DNA from: Ferrimonas futtsuensis DSM 18154
GTDB taxonomy: Bacteria > Pseudomonadota > Gammaproteobacteria > Enterobacterales > Shewanellaceae
DNA length: 42,814 bases
NCBI RefSeq assembly: GCF_000422645.1
Contig: NZ_AUGL01000030.1
Coordinates: forward strand, 1-42,814
Reading direction: 5' to 3'
Positions 1-8,705 of the stretch are shown piece by piece. The notes under the pieces are model-generated. The model was not told the DNA's origin. It searched no databases and saw only the letters and a program-made list of their open reading frames with translations. Numbering within the stretch: position 1 is the first letter of the stretch; the number at the start of each line of letters is the position of its first letter. The translations under genes were made by a program, and so were the position numbers.

Positions 1-5
1 GAAGT

Positions 6-82
<77 letters not shown>

Positions 83-136
83 TCCGATTTTTCATTTTCA
101 GTAACCGGTGTTTGCCGTTCCCTGAAAGCGGGGCGC

Positions 137-165
137 ATAATAAAACCCACCGAGGCGGGAGTCAA
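137..165 (-). promoter_or_regulatory. Sigma70 promoter of tRNA-fMet with GC-rich discriminator
   Basis: On the minus strand a TTGACT -35 box (160-165) and a TATTAT -10 box (137-142) are separated by exactly 17 bases. The bases after the -10 box are GCGCCCC, a GC-rich discriminator typical of stable-RNA promoters under stringent (ppGpp/DksA) control. The start point should lie near 130, leaving a leader of about 48 nt before the tRNA. Stringent control is inferred from the discriminator only. Confidence 0.75.
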
Positions 166-351
166 CCAAAGTGCACCAAAATTTTCGGTTTCAGCAATTG
201 TTTGAGCAGCAAGTAGCCAAGCGGGATTTTTTTAGAAACAGAATTTAAGAATCATAGAGTTAAAACTAATCAGCCCACACAGCTCCAAGATAGCGGACGC
301 CTTTCGACGCCCGGCCAAGTCGTTCAATGGTGCCTCGTTGGCATTATCCGG

Positions 352-1134
352 TCAGGCTTCATAAATGGTGAAGGAGCCGTAGCCCACCACTCGCTCTCTG
401 TCACCAGCAGTATCACCTGAGTTCAGATACTCGACCCTGCGAATCTGCATTCCTCTCTCTTTGGCGAGAAGCACCAACCCATTAATGGCGCGACAGCCGC
501 AAGCCTGGTCCCCATTAAGCCCGCCGTGCAGGGTTTCAATCTGACGACATGTAAGACCATCCTTGTCCTTCGCCTGATCGTAATCGAGGAAGTGACTGAG
601 GTCTGAACTGACAACGATCAGAGTTTCATCCCCGCCCCAAACCCGCTTCAACACCTTGGCCACCAAGGACGCAGACGCATCACCAACCACCAGAGGCACC
701 AGTTTGGCCTTCTTAAAACAGTGTTGAATAAAGGGCAGCTGCAGCTCCAGGGAATGCTCGCGTGCGTGGGCGTCTTGCCTAATCTCCACTCCCTCCATCT
801 CAGCCAAGTGCTGGCAACAAGCAGCGTCCAGTTCAAGGTCGCCGAGAGGGGTGGCAAAGGCATCGGATTCCGGCAATGCCAAACCATCGAAGGCAACTCG
901 ATGGCTGGGGCCCAGTAAGATAACCCTGGTGATCCTGGACGCCACGGCTTCCATGGAGCCGTACAAATGGCCGGCCACGGCACCTGAATACTGAAGACCC
1001 GCATGGGGGGCGATGATCGCCTTGGGAACACCAAGTGCAAAAGTCGGCTGAATCAGGTCATTTAACTGCTGATCCAGCACCAGTGCGTCGGCAGGATAGA
1101 AACTGCCAGACACGGCAGCAGGACGTACATTCAT
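352..1134 (-). CDS. amrB: AmmeMemoRadiSam system protein B (MEMO1 family)
   Basis: This is a 260-residue MEMO1/YjjM-like protein of the LigB-type dioxygenase fold. Visible family marks are APHAGLQYSG (His44), GPSH, EHSLELQLPF, SSDLSHF and a C-terminal GYGSF. The His residues correspond to the metal-site-like cluster of the LigB fold; human MEMO1 has been described as a copper or iron binding redox protein. In bacteria this family is encoded with a radical SAM enzyme and an AMMECR1 protein, and both are adjacent here, so the assignment to AmmeMemoRadiSam component B is firm. The start is supported by a GAGGAGGGAG ribosome site. It is divergent from amrS with 65 bp between the starts, so the two probably share a regulatory region. 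The substrate of the system is unknown. Confidence 0.93.
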   Translation of the reverse strand: MNVRPAAVSGSFYPADALVLDQQLNDLIQPTFALGVPKAIIAPHAGLQYSGAVAGHLYGSMEAVASRITRVILLGPSHRVAFDGLALPESDAFATPLGDLELDAACCQHLAEMEGVEIRQDAHAREHSLELQLPFIQHCFKKAKLVPLVVGDASASLVAKVLKRVWGGDETLIVVSSDLSHFLDYDQAKDKDGLTCRQIETLHGGLNGDQACGCRAINGLVLLAKERGMQIRRVEYLNSGDTAGDRERVVGYGSFTIYEA

Positions 1135-1199
1135 GACTCCCTCCTCACAGCCTTAGAGGTATACTTTTTAAGAGTACGTCAAAACGGCGAAGTTTCCTT

Positions 1200-2288
1200 A
1201 TGGATAAGACCAACTCCTCCCTGACAGGAGCACACCCTACCCTCTATTGGCATCGCCTCGAAGATGGCCGGGTTCAGTGTGATCTTTGCCCGCGTCACTG
1301 CCAACTGCGCGAAGGTAAACGTGGCGCCTGTTATGTCAGGGCTAACCGAGGTGGAGCCATAGTTCTTACCAGCTATGGACGCTCCAGTGGATTTTGCATC
1401 GATCCTATCGAGAAGAAACCGCTCAACCACTTTCTCCCGGGCACTTCGGTACTCTCCTTCGGCACGGCGGGGTGCAACTTAAGCTGTGAATTCTGCCAAA
1501 ACTGGCACATCAGCAAGTCCCGCCAGTGGGATACCCTGGCTGATGAAGCCACCCCCTCTCGACTCGCTCATACGGCCAAATCTCACCAATGCGCCAGCGT
1601 GGCCTTTACCTACAATGACCCGGTGATTTTTATGGAGTACGCCGTGGACACAGCCATTGCCTGTCACGAACAGGGGGTCAAGGCGGTCGCAGTGACCGCA
1701 GGGTATATCGATGAACGCCCCAGAGAAGCGTTTTTCAAACATATGGATGCCGCAAACGTGGACCTTAAGGGTTTTACAGAGCGCTTCTATCGAAAGTTGT
1801 GTCACGGCCAACTTCAACCTGTTCTGGATACCCTGATCTATCTAAAGCAGGAGACACAAGTTTGGCTGGAGCTGACGAATCTGCTCATTCCCGACGAAAA
1901 TGACTCTCCGAAGGAGATTGAAGCCATGTGTCTTTGGATAGCAGACAATCTCGGGCCGGATGTGCCCATCCATTTTTCCGCCTTCCATCCTGACTTCCAC
2001 ATGTTGGAGAAACCTGCTACCCCGAAAGCCACTTTGATTCAGGCCAGGCGGATCGCTCAGGAGGTGGGCCTGAACTATGTCTATACGGGTAATGTCCACG
2101 ACCAAGCCGGAGACACCACCTGGTGTCCCCACTGTGGCAAGCTTCTTATTGGACGTAATTGGTATCTGCTGGAACAGTGGAACCTTCATCGAGGAGCCTG
2201 TCCAGATTGTCATCAGAAAATCCCCGGTGTCTTTCAGGATGAACCGGGTCACTTTGGCCGCCAGCGCATTCCCGTCAGAATGGCTTAA
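1200..2288 (+). CDS. amrS: AmmeMemoRadiSam system radical SAM enzyme
   Basis: This 362-residue protein has a radical SAM CxxxCxxC cluster at Cys92, Cys96 and Cys99 (GCNLSCEFCQNW), which binds the [4Fe-4S] that cleaves S-adenosylmethionine. Upstream are four more cysteines (27, 30, 34, 44) in the CDLCPRHC region typical of this branch, close to the pyruvate-formate-lyase-activating-enzyme family. The C-terminus carries two CxxC pairs (CPHC and CPDC) that look like a zinc ribbon. It lies between amrB (divergent) and amrA (convergent, 3 bp between the stop codons), which identifies the system. No strong Shine-Dalgarno is seen before the ATG at 1200. The chemistry performed is unknown; earlier annotations as a pyruvate formate-lyase activator are probably wrong because no glycyl-radical partner is present. 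Confidence 0.94.
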   Translation: MDKTNSSLTGAHPTLYWHRLEDGRVQCDLCPRHCQLREGKRGACYVRANRGGAIVLTSYGRSSGFCIDPIEKKPLNHFLPGTSVLSFGTAGCNLSCEFCQNWHISKSRQWDTLADEATPSRLAHTAKSHQCASVAFTYNDPVIFMEYAVDTAIACHEQGVKAVAVTAGYIDERPREAFFKHMDAANVDLKGFTERFYRKLCHGQLQPVLDTLIYLKQETQVWLELTNLLIPDENDSPKEIEAMCLWIADNLGPDVPIHFSAFHPDFHMLEKPATPKATLIQARRIAQEVGLNYVYTGNVHDQAGDTTWCPHCGKLLIGRNWYLLEQWNLHRGACPDCHQKIPGVFQDEPGHFGRQRIPVRMA

Positions 2289-2291
2289 AAG

Positions 2292-2864
2292 CTAGACGGA
2301 GCCGGACTCGGCTTCACTGAAGTTAATGGCGTGGTATCTGAACCAGTGAATCTTGTCACTCCAAAACTCGGGATCCAGCCCCGCTTTGCGCTTAAGGTGT
2401 AAAACAAAATCCGCAGGCTTCGGCAGGCTCTCCCAGACCGCAGGCAGGAAGGTTGCGTGATTCTGCCCGAAATCCAGGGTAAGCCCGTCCTCTCCGGGTG
2501 TCAGCCTCTGCAGTAACTCTGTCTCTCCGGACACCAACAGGGGCTCAGATGGGGTCAGAAGAGAGATACTCACTTTAACTTGTGGCCACTCATCGGCAGT
2601 CAGTGGGGCAAAACGGCTGTCCTCAAACGCGGCCGCGACGGCCATGCGCTGCACTCCTTGCCAAAGAGGGTGACGGGGTTCCAAGGTGCCAACACAGCCC
2701 CTGAGTTCACCTTTGATCTTTAGGGTCACGAAACATGCCATGGCCTGATTCAATAACTGGCGCTCACTTTGCACCTCGCGACCGGGGAGCCCCAGACGCC
2801 GTCCTATGGCATTGCGAGCCAGAGTTAACAGGGTTTGTTTCTGTTGTAGGGTAAGCGTTTCCAT
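2292..2864 (-). CDS. amrA: AmmeMemoRadiSam system protein A (AMMECR1 domain)
   Basis: The 190-residue product is a single AMMECR1 domain. The family hallmark LRGCVGT is present, followed by the AAFEDSRFAPL region and a FWSDKIHWFRY end. Human AMMECR1 is linked to Alport syndrome with elliptocytosis, but its biochemical role is unknown. The open frame extends 40 codons further upstream, but that part is Cys- and Pro-rich and unlike the family. The ATG at 2864 has an excellent AAGGAGG ribosome site five bases before it, so I place the start there. It converges tail to tail with amrS and is the third member of the set. A catalytic role is not established; the conserved Cys in LRGCVGT makes an enzyme or a radical acceptor plausible (inference). 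Confidence 0.93.
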   Translation of the reverse strand: METLTLQQKQTLLTLARNAIGRRLGLPGREVQSERQLLNQAMACFVTLKIKGELRGCVGTLEPRHPLWQGVQRMAVAAAFEDSRFAPLTADEWPQVKVSISLLTPSEPLLVSGETELLQRLTPGEDGLTLDFGQNHATFLPAVWESLPKPADFVLHLKRKAGLDPEFWSDKIHWFRYHAINFSEAESGSV

Positions 2865-3141
2865 TCTCTCCTCCTTAACTGCCAGTATGACGCCACTCCC
2901 CTCTCCTGGCCAAAACGGTGCTGCGCAGCACGCCTTACACTGCAATCCTACAGGCGAAGGGCTCCGCCCACAGCTGCAACCCAAGCCTTAAGCTTCCCCC
3001 CATAATCTGCCTGCTACCACAGATGTTTTTTACTCAGGCTTTAGGGCGGCCATAACCAAATCTGCCTCTACCGATTATGTTGCCTTATTGTTACACTGGG
3101 TCGAAATCGTATTCGAAAATGCCTAAGGCAGACCACGAACC

Positions 3142-6090
3142 ATGGTAGAGACGAGCAGTCACCCCCTGGCCGAGCTGTTGAGTATTGGGTCATTCGGAGT
3201 ATCCCTTTATATTGCCTGGCAGATCCTCACTCTAAAATCCCGGGGGCTGGTCTGGCGGGAACGGCTGGCCTTTGGTGTCGTGACCCTTTGCATTGCGGCT
3301 CAGCAGCTTTGCTACGCCTACATTATGCCCAGCTCAGATCTGGCGCTTCACAGTACCGTGATGAAATGTCAGACGGCGCTTCTTCCCTTTCTCTTTATCA
3401 GCCTTTTTCTGTTCATCGCCTATTTCAGCCGCCAGAAACGGATTCAGCCATGGGCCATTGGCCTGAGCATTGCCTGCATCGGATTGTTTCTGGCCAACAT
3501 GCAGGGCCCTATGCCGCTGCGCATCGCCTCTCAGGTCTCCTACGAACCGGCCTTGCTGCCCTGGGGCCAAACTGTCTATATGCTGAGAGGCAGTCCGGGC
3601 AGTTCGGGGCTGTTGGCGCTGATTCTGGGGTTGTGCCTAGTGGGCTGGGGGTGGAGCCGTTGCTTTGTAATGCACCTTAATGGACGACCTCAGGCGGCGA
3701 TTCTGCTGGCCCTTGCCCTGGCATTGCCACCTCTGACTCTCGCGGGAGAGTGGATACTGGGCTCCCCTCTCCTGTACTGGCTGGACGCCTCTGGCCTGAG
3801 CTTGTTCGGGATGGCGCTGCTGATGTTACAGGCAATAATCACAGAGCAAGTTCAACCCACAGACAGCGCCGGAGCCCCCCGCCCCTCCTCATTATTGGAG
3901 TCGCAGCCTGACAGCCCTATGTGGGAGATTGTGCTGGACCAGACTCCCGCCTGCATCCAGGTATTGAACCTGGATGGACGAGTCATCAAAACCAACCAGG
4001 CAAGCCGTCGATTCTGGAAACGAGACCTGTGCGATGATGATCAGGACTTTCTCCTTAATCTGCTGGAGCTTAGCGATCTGGACCTGGAGATCTACTTTGC
4101 TGATCTGCCAGATGGGGAACATCGGGAGTTCGCCACGATGCGCCTGGACCAGGGACAGGAGTATGGCGGGCTAATACCCAACAGGACGCGATGGCTGAAG
4201 TTCAGGGCCTATCCGCTTCGCTCTGACAGTGGCGTTACCATGGGAGTGGTGATCTACCACATCGACGTCACCAGTGAATACCATGCCGAAACCGCCATCA
4301 AAGAGATTGCGCGTGGTCTGGCCGACAGGTACAGCAATCAGTTTTTCGACAACCTGGTACTGACTCTGGCCAAACTGTTCAACGCAAAGATGGCCTTCAT
4401 CGGGCTGCAGACCAATAAAGACAACTGGAATCAGATCACCACCTATTCCATCTGTTCTGATGGCCAGATCATGGAGAATTTCACCTATGATCTGGCGGCC
4501 ACCCCCTGTGAAAATGTCGCAGGAAGGCAGACCTGTGTCTATCAACACAAGGTTCAGGAGCAGTTTCCGGATGACCTGATTCTTCAAGAGCTCGGCATCG
4601 AATCCTACATCGGCACACCCATCTATGATCCCGACAATCACCCCATTGGCATCATGGTCGTGCTGGACAGCAAACCGCTGACCCAGGTGAAACAGGTGCA
4701 GGAGATCCTGGAGATCTTTGCCGCAAAAGCAGGTGCCGAGTTGCAGAGACAAAGCGCCGAAAACAAGATGAGACAGATGGCCTATCAAGACTACCTGACT
4801 CGACTGCCCAACAGGGCGCTGCTCCACGAGCATCTGAGGCACAACCTGGAGGAGTGTCGAACCCAGGCCAAAGGCGCCGCCATGTACCTTCTCGACCTGG
4901 ATCACTTCAAAACCATCAACGACACCCTGGGTCATGATGTCGGTGACGAAGTGATACGGGGCGTGGGACGCAGGCTCAGGGAACACCTGGATGACTCTGT
5001 CTTTGTTGCCCGTATGGGGGGCGATGAATTTGTGGTGGTTCAGAGTTGTGAGCCGGATCAGGAGGAGGCCCAGGCCAGGAGGATGGCAGACGGGCTGATT
5101 GCCCTGATGACCAAACCACTTCAAGTAGGCGACCGGCTGCTCAATGCCGGATGCAGTATAGGAGTGGTGCTCTATCCTGATGGCCTGCCGACCCACAAGC
5201 CCACGGAGCTGGACCTGCTGAGGTTCGCCGACATTGCCCTGTACCAGGCCAAAAACAATGGTCGTCACCAGTACGTCGTATTCCGCTCTGAACTCCAGGA
5301 CAAGATCAACGACCGAATCCAGATAGAGAGGGGGCTGCGAGACGCTCTGGAAAACGATGGTTTCGAGCTGCACTTTCAGCCTCAGATTCGCAGCAATGGC
5401 GACCTGGTGGGTGTCGAAGCCCTGCTTCGCTGGAACAGAGCGGACGGCCGCCCCATCTCGCCCGCCAGCTTTATCCCCGTTGCGGAGGAGACTGGACTGA
5501 TTCTAAAGCTGGGTGCCTGGGTATTCTCCGCTGCGTTTAAGCAAGCATCGCATTGGCAGACTCTGGGGTGCTGCCCCAAGAGGATCTCCATCAACGTCTC
5601 CGCTTGGCAGTTTGCCCAAAGTGACTTTGTAGAGCAGCTAATGAGTCAACTTCATCAGACCACCATCGATCCCAGTCGCTTTGTTCTGGAGCTGACGGAA
5701 TCCGCCCTGCTTCAGGACGTATCTGAAACCATCAGCAAACTTCAGTTGATTCGTCAGGCGGGGTTCCAGGTGTCTCTGGATGACTTTGGGACTGGCTACT
5801 CCTCACTCGCCTATCTCAAAGATCTGCCTCTGGACGAGCTTAAGATCGATAAGTCCTTTGTGGATGAACTGAACCAGGGCACCAGCCAGCCGTTGCTGGA
5901 ATCGATGATCGCCATTGGCCAGCACATGCACCTGGGGGTTATCGCTGAGGGGATTGAAACCAACCAACAACGCATACAGCTGGAGCAGATGGGCTGCCAT
6001 ATCTTTCAAGGCTTCCTGTACGGCCGCCCCATGCCCGCAGAGAAACTGCAGCAGTGGATGGCTGACACCCCTTCCAGGATTCACGCATAG
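3142..6090 (+). CDS. Membrane PAS-GAF-GGDEF-EAL cyclic-di-GMP protein
   Basis: This is a 982-residue multidomain signalling protein. Residues 1 to about 230 hold roughly seven hydrophobic helices, a 7TM-type membrane sensor. A PAS domain follows from about 260 to 380, a GAF domain from about 395 to 540, then a diguanylate cyclase domain with intact GGDEF at 626-630 and an EAL phosphodiesterase domain with EAL at 759-761, ELTES, and DDFGTGYSS starting at 880. Both active sites look complete, so the protein could make and break c-di-GMP. The RxxD inhibitory site expected five residues before GGDEF is not there (DDSV instead). A strong terminator follows. The gene is transcribed alone. The sensed signal cannot be read from the sequence. 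Confidence 0.93.
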   Translation: MVETSSHPLAELLSIGSFGVSLYIAWQILTLKSRGLVWRERLAFGVVTLCIAAQQLCYAYIMPSSDLALHSTVMKCQTALLPFLFISLFLFIAYFSRQKRIQPWAIGLSIACIGLFLANMQGPMPLRIASQVSYEPALLPWGQTVYMLRGSPGSSGLLALILGLCLVGWGWSRCFVMHLNGRPQAAILLALALALPPLTLAGEWILGSPLLYWLDASGLSLFGMALLMLQAIITEQVQPTDSAGAPRPSSLLESQPDSPMWEIVLDQTPACIQVLNLDGRVIKTNQASRRFWKRDLCDDDQDFLLNLLELSDLDLEIYFADLPDGEHREFATMRLDQGQEYGGLIPNRTRWLKFRAYPLRSDSGVTMGVVIYHIDVTSEYHAETAIKEIARGLADRYSNQFFDNLVLTLAKLFNAKMAFIGLQTNKDNWNQITTYSICSDGQIMENFTYDLAATPCENVAGRQTCVYQHKVQEQFPDDLILQELGIESYIGTPIYDPDNHPIGIMVVLDSKPLTQVKQVQEILEIFAAKAGAELQRQSAENKMRQMAYQDYLTRLPNRALLHEHLRHNLEECRTQAKGAAMYLLDLDHFKTINDTLGHDVGDEVIRGVGRRLREHLDDSVFVARMGGDEFVVVQSCEPDQEEAQARRMADGLIALMTKPLQVGDRLLNAGCSIGVVLYPDGLPTHKPTELDLLRFADIALYQAKNNGRHQYVVFRSELQDKINDRIQIERGLRDALENDGFELHFQPQIRSNGDLVGVEALLRWNRADGRPISPASFIPVAEETGLILKLGAWVFSAAFKQASHWQTLGCCPKRISINVSAWQFAQSDFVEQLMSQLHQTTIDPSRFVLELTESALLQDVSETISKLQLIRQAGFQVSLDDFGTGYSSLAYLKDLPLDELKIDKSFVDELNQGTSQPLLESMIAIGQHMHLGVIAEGIETNQQRIQLEQMGCHIFQGFLYGRPMPAEKLQQWMADTPSRIHA

Positions 6091-6118
6091 AAAAGGGAAG
6101 CCACTGGCTTCCCTTTTT
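6091..6118. terminator. Bidirectional rho-independent terminator
   Basis: A perfect 8-bp stem (GGGAAGCC at 6095-6102 and GGCTTCCC at 6106-6113) with a 3-nt loop is flanked by AAAA on the left and TTTTT on the right. It can end both the GGDEF-EAL gene from the left and the transporter gene from the right. Confidence 0.9.
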
Positions 6119-6130
6119 CAACACATCACA

Positions 6131-7030
6131 CTACCCAGGCTGCTCGGCAGTCCGCGTTGAACTCTTGCGGCTGCGCATCTGGCTGACCCCGACGCCTACC
6201 ATCACCAGCCCACAAGCCCCCAATTGCATCATGGTCATGCGTTCATCGAGGATGAGGTAGGCCAACACCAGGGTGAACACCGGAATCAAGTTGACGAAAC
6301 TGGCCGCCCGAGTCACCGGCATATGAGCGATGGCATAGTTGTAGAGCAGATAGGCTCCCAATGTCACAAAGGCGCCAAGGAAAACGATGGCAGCAATACC
6401 CTGATCATCCCAATGCCAGGGGTTACCCAGAGTCATCGCCAGCGGCGTAAAGAAAATCAAACCGGAGAAGGACATCAGCGCCGTCAGAGTCAGGGCAGAG
6501 TAGCGGCTGCTCAAGTGCTTAAGGCAGACGCTGCAGATAGCAGCACACAGCATGGCACCAAACTCAAGGGCATTCCCCAGCATGGGGTTGGGCGCCGCCT
6601 CTGAGCCATGTCCGTCGGTACCCAGCATCAGGACGCCGCCAATGGCGATGCTCAGACCAAAGACCGCGATGCGACTCAGGCGCTCCTTCAGGAAGATAAA
6701 AGCCACCACCGCAGTAAGCAGCGGCGCCAGAGAGGTCACCATGCCCGCCTGACCGGCACTGGTGTACTGAAGCGCCATGGCTTCAAGAATGAAGTAGAGG
6801 CAGGGTTCAGCCAGTACCAACAACAGCAGCACCTTCCAGTCACCGCGGCGATATTCAAAGCGCATAACCCGCTTCCACATCAACAGGAAACAAAGGGTTG
6901 CCACCCACATGCGGCCAGCAATCACTGTCCAGGGGTCATAACTCACAAACGCCAGCTTCAGGGCAATAAAGCTGCTGGCCCACAGCACCATGGCAAACAC
7001 CAGTGCACTTTCGGCGACTCTTCCTTTCAC
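6131..7030 (-). CDS. EamA/DMT-family transporter
   Basis: The 299-residue product has ten hydrophobic helices arranged as two EamA repeats. It begins with the typical ALVFAMVLWASSFIALK helix and contains the repeat-end pattern LAPLLTAVVAFIFLKERLS and, in the second half, LIPVFTLVLAYLILDERM. Members export amino acids, nucleotides or other metabolites across the inner membrane; substrate cannot be predicted. The frame is open back to an ATG at 7081, but that adds a charged Cys-rich stretch. The GTG at 7030 with GGAGAGGAT before it gives the usual start just ahead of helix 1, so I prefer it. Downstream it shares the bidirectional terminator at 6091-6118 with the convergent GGDEF-EAL gene. Confidence 0.9.
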   Translation of the reverse strand: MKGRVAESALVFAMVLWASSFIALKLAFVSYDPWTVIAGRMWVATLCFLLMWKRVMRFEYRRGDWKVLLLLVLAEPCLYFILEAMALQYTSAGQAGMVTSLAPLLTAVVAFIFLKERLSRIAVFGLSIAIGGVLMLGTDGHGSEAAPNPMLGNALEFGAMLCAAICSVCLKHLSSRYSALTLTALMSFSGLIFFTPLAMTLGNPWHWDDQGIAAIVFLGAFVTLGAYLLYNYAIAHMPVTRAASFVNLIPVFTLVLAYLILDERMTMMQLGACGLVMVGVGVSQMRSRKSSTRTAEQPG

Positions 7031-7081
7031 ATCCTCTCCACATTCACAACAAGGTTTGAACCTGGGTCCAAATTCGCGCAC

Positions 7082-7564
7082 ATCTTAGAGATTCCCGATG
7101 ACATTTGCACGTCAGAGGACGGTCAGTGACTGTCGTAAGATGTTAGCCATTCGGCCTGGACGCATAACTAGGAGAAAGCAAACGCGGAAAATCCTAAGAG
7201 AGCGCTGTTTCGACGACAATTCACTCATAAACATCATTTTTCTGCTAAAACTCAAATACGTGACCCGCTTAACAGTTCCCCTCACCCTGGCTCACGCCCC
7301 AACAATAAAACGTTTCCCTGTTGGCCCCATCCCGGCTCTGCGCCGTCATTCGAGGGAAGGGCGCCAGCCTGGGTGACGCCTTTTTGCCCGGAGCGCCGAG
7401 AAAAAGTGCAGTGCAAGCTACTGAAAACGAAGCGAAGCTGTTCAATAATTCCACCGAAGTCGCTATTGGACGTTCTTCTGTGAATAACCCCATTGCTCCT
7501 CAGTTGTTTATGACCAATCAATTACCGATAATAGGGGGCTAAATGTAATCCGAGCCTCATTTCC
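7082..7564. other. Intergenic region upstream of rnfA
   Basis: About 480 bases separate the divergent transporter and rnf genes. Short open frames exist in it but none has a ribosome site or a protein-like composition. A weak GGCG/CGCC hairpin followed by TTTTT lies near 7359-7386 and may be a terminator or attenuator. The segment nearest rnfA holds the promoter candidate described separately. I see no RNA gene or mobile element remnant here. Confidence 0.5.
7504..7532 (+). promoter_or_regulatory. Candidate sigma70 promoter of the rnf operon
   Basis: TTGTTT (7504-7509) and GATAAT (7527-7532) are separated by 17 bases and lie 33 bases before the rnfA start. The match is 4 of 6 and 5 of 6 to the consensus boxes. 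It is the best promoter-like pair in the gap; no experimental or comparative support is available. Confidence 0.45.
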
Positions 7565-8143
7565 ATGTCAGAGTATCTGCTGCTACTGGTTGGCACCATA
7601 TTGGTGAACAACTTCGTTCTGGTGAAATTCCTGGGTCTGTGCCCCTTTATGGGGGTGTCGGGCAAAGTGGAGTCCGCCATCGGCATGTCCATGGCCACCA
7701 CCTTCGTTCTGACCCTTGCTTCATTGTGCAGCTATCTGATCAACCAGTATCTGCTGATCCCCTTCGACTTGGTGTACCTGCGTACTCTGGCATTTATTCT
7801 GGTGATCGCCGTAGTGGTTCAGTTCACCGAGATGGTGGTGCGCAAAACCAGTGCCTCACTCTACCGGGTCCTGGGTATCTACCTGCCGCTTATCACCACC
7901 AACTGTGCAGTACTCGGCGTTGCCCTGCTGAACGTTCAGGAGCAACACGACCTGTTTGGCTCATTGATCTATGGCTTCGGCGCTGCCGTAGGCTTTTCTG
8001 TGGTGTTGGTGTTGTTCTCTGCCATGAGAGAGCGACTGGCCGCCGCCGATGTCCCCGCGCCCTTCAAGGGCGCTTCCATTGCAATGATTACAGCCGGCCT
8101 GATGTCCCTGGCCTTTATGGGCTTCACCGGGCTGGTGAAATAG
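7565..8143 (+). CDS. rnfA: Electron transport complex subunit RnfA/RsxA
   Basis: The 192-residue inner-membrane protein has six hydrophobic helices. It starts [20 protein letters not shown] and contains [17 protein letters not shown] and [15 protein letters not shown], both diagnostic of RnfA. RnfA and RnfE are inverted homologues that form the membrane core of the complex and hold an iron-sulfur cluster with their conserved Cys residues. The complex moves electrons between NADH and ferredoxin coupled to Na+ or H+ flow, and in E. coli also keeps SoxR reduced (there named rsx). It is the first gene of rnfABCDGE-nth and stops 3 bp before rnfB, so translation is probably coupled. Confidence 0.97.
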   Translation: MSEYLLLLVGTILVNNFVLVKFLGLCPFMGVSGKVESAIGMSMATTFVLTLASLCSYLINQYLLIPFDLVYLRTLAFILVIAVVVQFTEMVVRKTSASLYRVLGIYLPLITTNCAVLGVALLNVQEQHDLFGSLIYGFGAAVGFSVVLVLFSAMRERLAAADVPAPFKGASIAMITAGLMSLAFMGFTGLVK

Positions 8144-8146
8144 ACG

Positions 8147-8698
8147 ATGAGCAGTATTTTAATCGCCATTTTTGTACTCGCCGGGCTTGCCCTGGTGTTT
8201 GGTGTGGCCCTCGGGTATGCCGCCATCCGCTTTAAGGTGGAGTCGGATCCCGTGGTCGAGCAGATTGACAACACTCTGCCGCAAACTCAGTGCGGTCAGT
8301 GTGGCTACCCTGGCTGTCGCCCCTATGCGGAAGCGATAGCCTCTGGCCAGGCTCCCATCAACCTTTGCCCTCCGGGTGGCGATGCCGTCATTCAGAAGCT
8401 GGCAGACCTGATGGGCGTAGATCCCGAACCTCTGGAAGGCGGAGAACAGGTCGAGCGCGTGGCCTTTATCCGAGAAGAGGAGTGCATTGGCTGCACCAAG
8501 TGCATTCAGGCCTGCCCGGTGGATGCCATCGTTGGCACCGGCAAGCAGATGCACACAGTCATTGCCAAAGATTGTACCGGCTGCGACCTGTGCGTAGCCC
8601 CCTGCCCCGTCGACTGCATCGACATGATTCCAGTGAAGACCACCAAGCAGAACTGGAACTGGGATCTGAACCGCATCGCGGTCACCGAGGTGGAGTGA
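8147..8698 (+). CDS. rnfB: Electron transport complex subunit RnfB/RsxB
   Basis: This 183-residue ferredoxin-like subunit has one N-terminal membrane helix (residues about 5-25), then a CGQCGYPGC cluster region, and two [4Fe-4S] ferredoxin motifs, [12 protein letters not shown] and [12 protein letters not shown]. It is the subunit that exchanges electrons with soluble ferredoxin and passes them to the membrane core. The length is usual for gammaproteobacteria, shorter than the clostridial forms that carry additional clusters. The start ATG at 8147 follows the rnfA stop by 3 bp. All eight ferredoxin cysteines are present, so the protein should be functional. Confidence 0.97.
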   Translation: MSSILIAIFVLAGLALVFGVALGYAAIRFKVESDPVVEQIDNTLPQTQCGQCGYPGCRPYAEAIASGQAPINLCPPGGDAVIQKLADLMGVDPEPLEGGEQVERVAFIREEECIGCTKCIQACPVDAIVGTGKQMHTVIAKDCTGCDLCVAPCPVDCIDMIPVKTTKQNWNWDLNRIAVTEVE

Positions 8699-8705
8699 AT
8701 AAAGA

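Noticed and set aside
7098-7542. Small open frames before rnfA
   Set aside because: No ribosome site, no recognisable composition and no conserved start; the area is regulatory.
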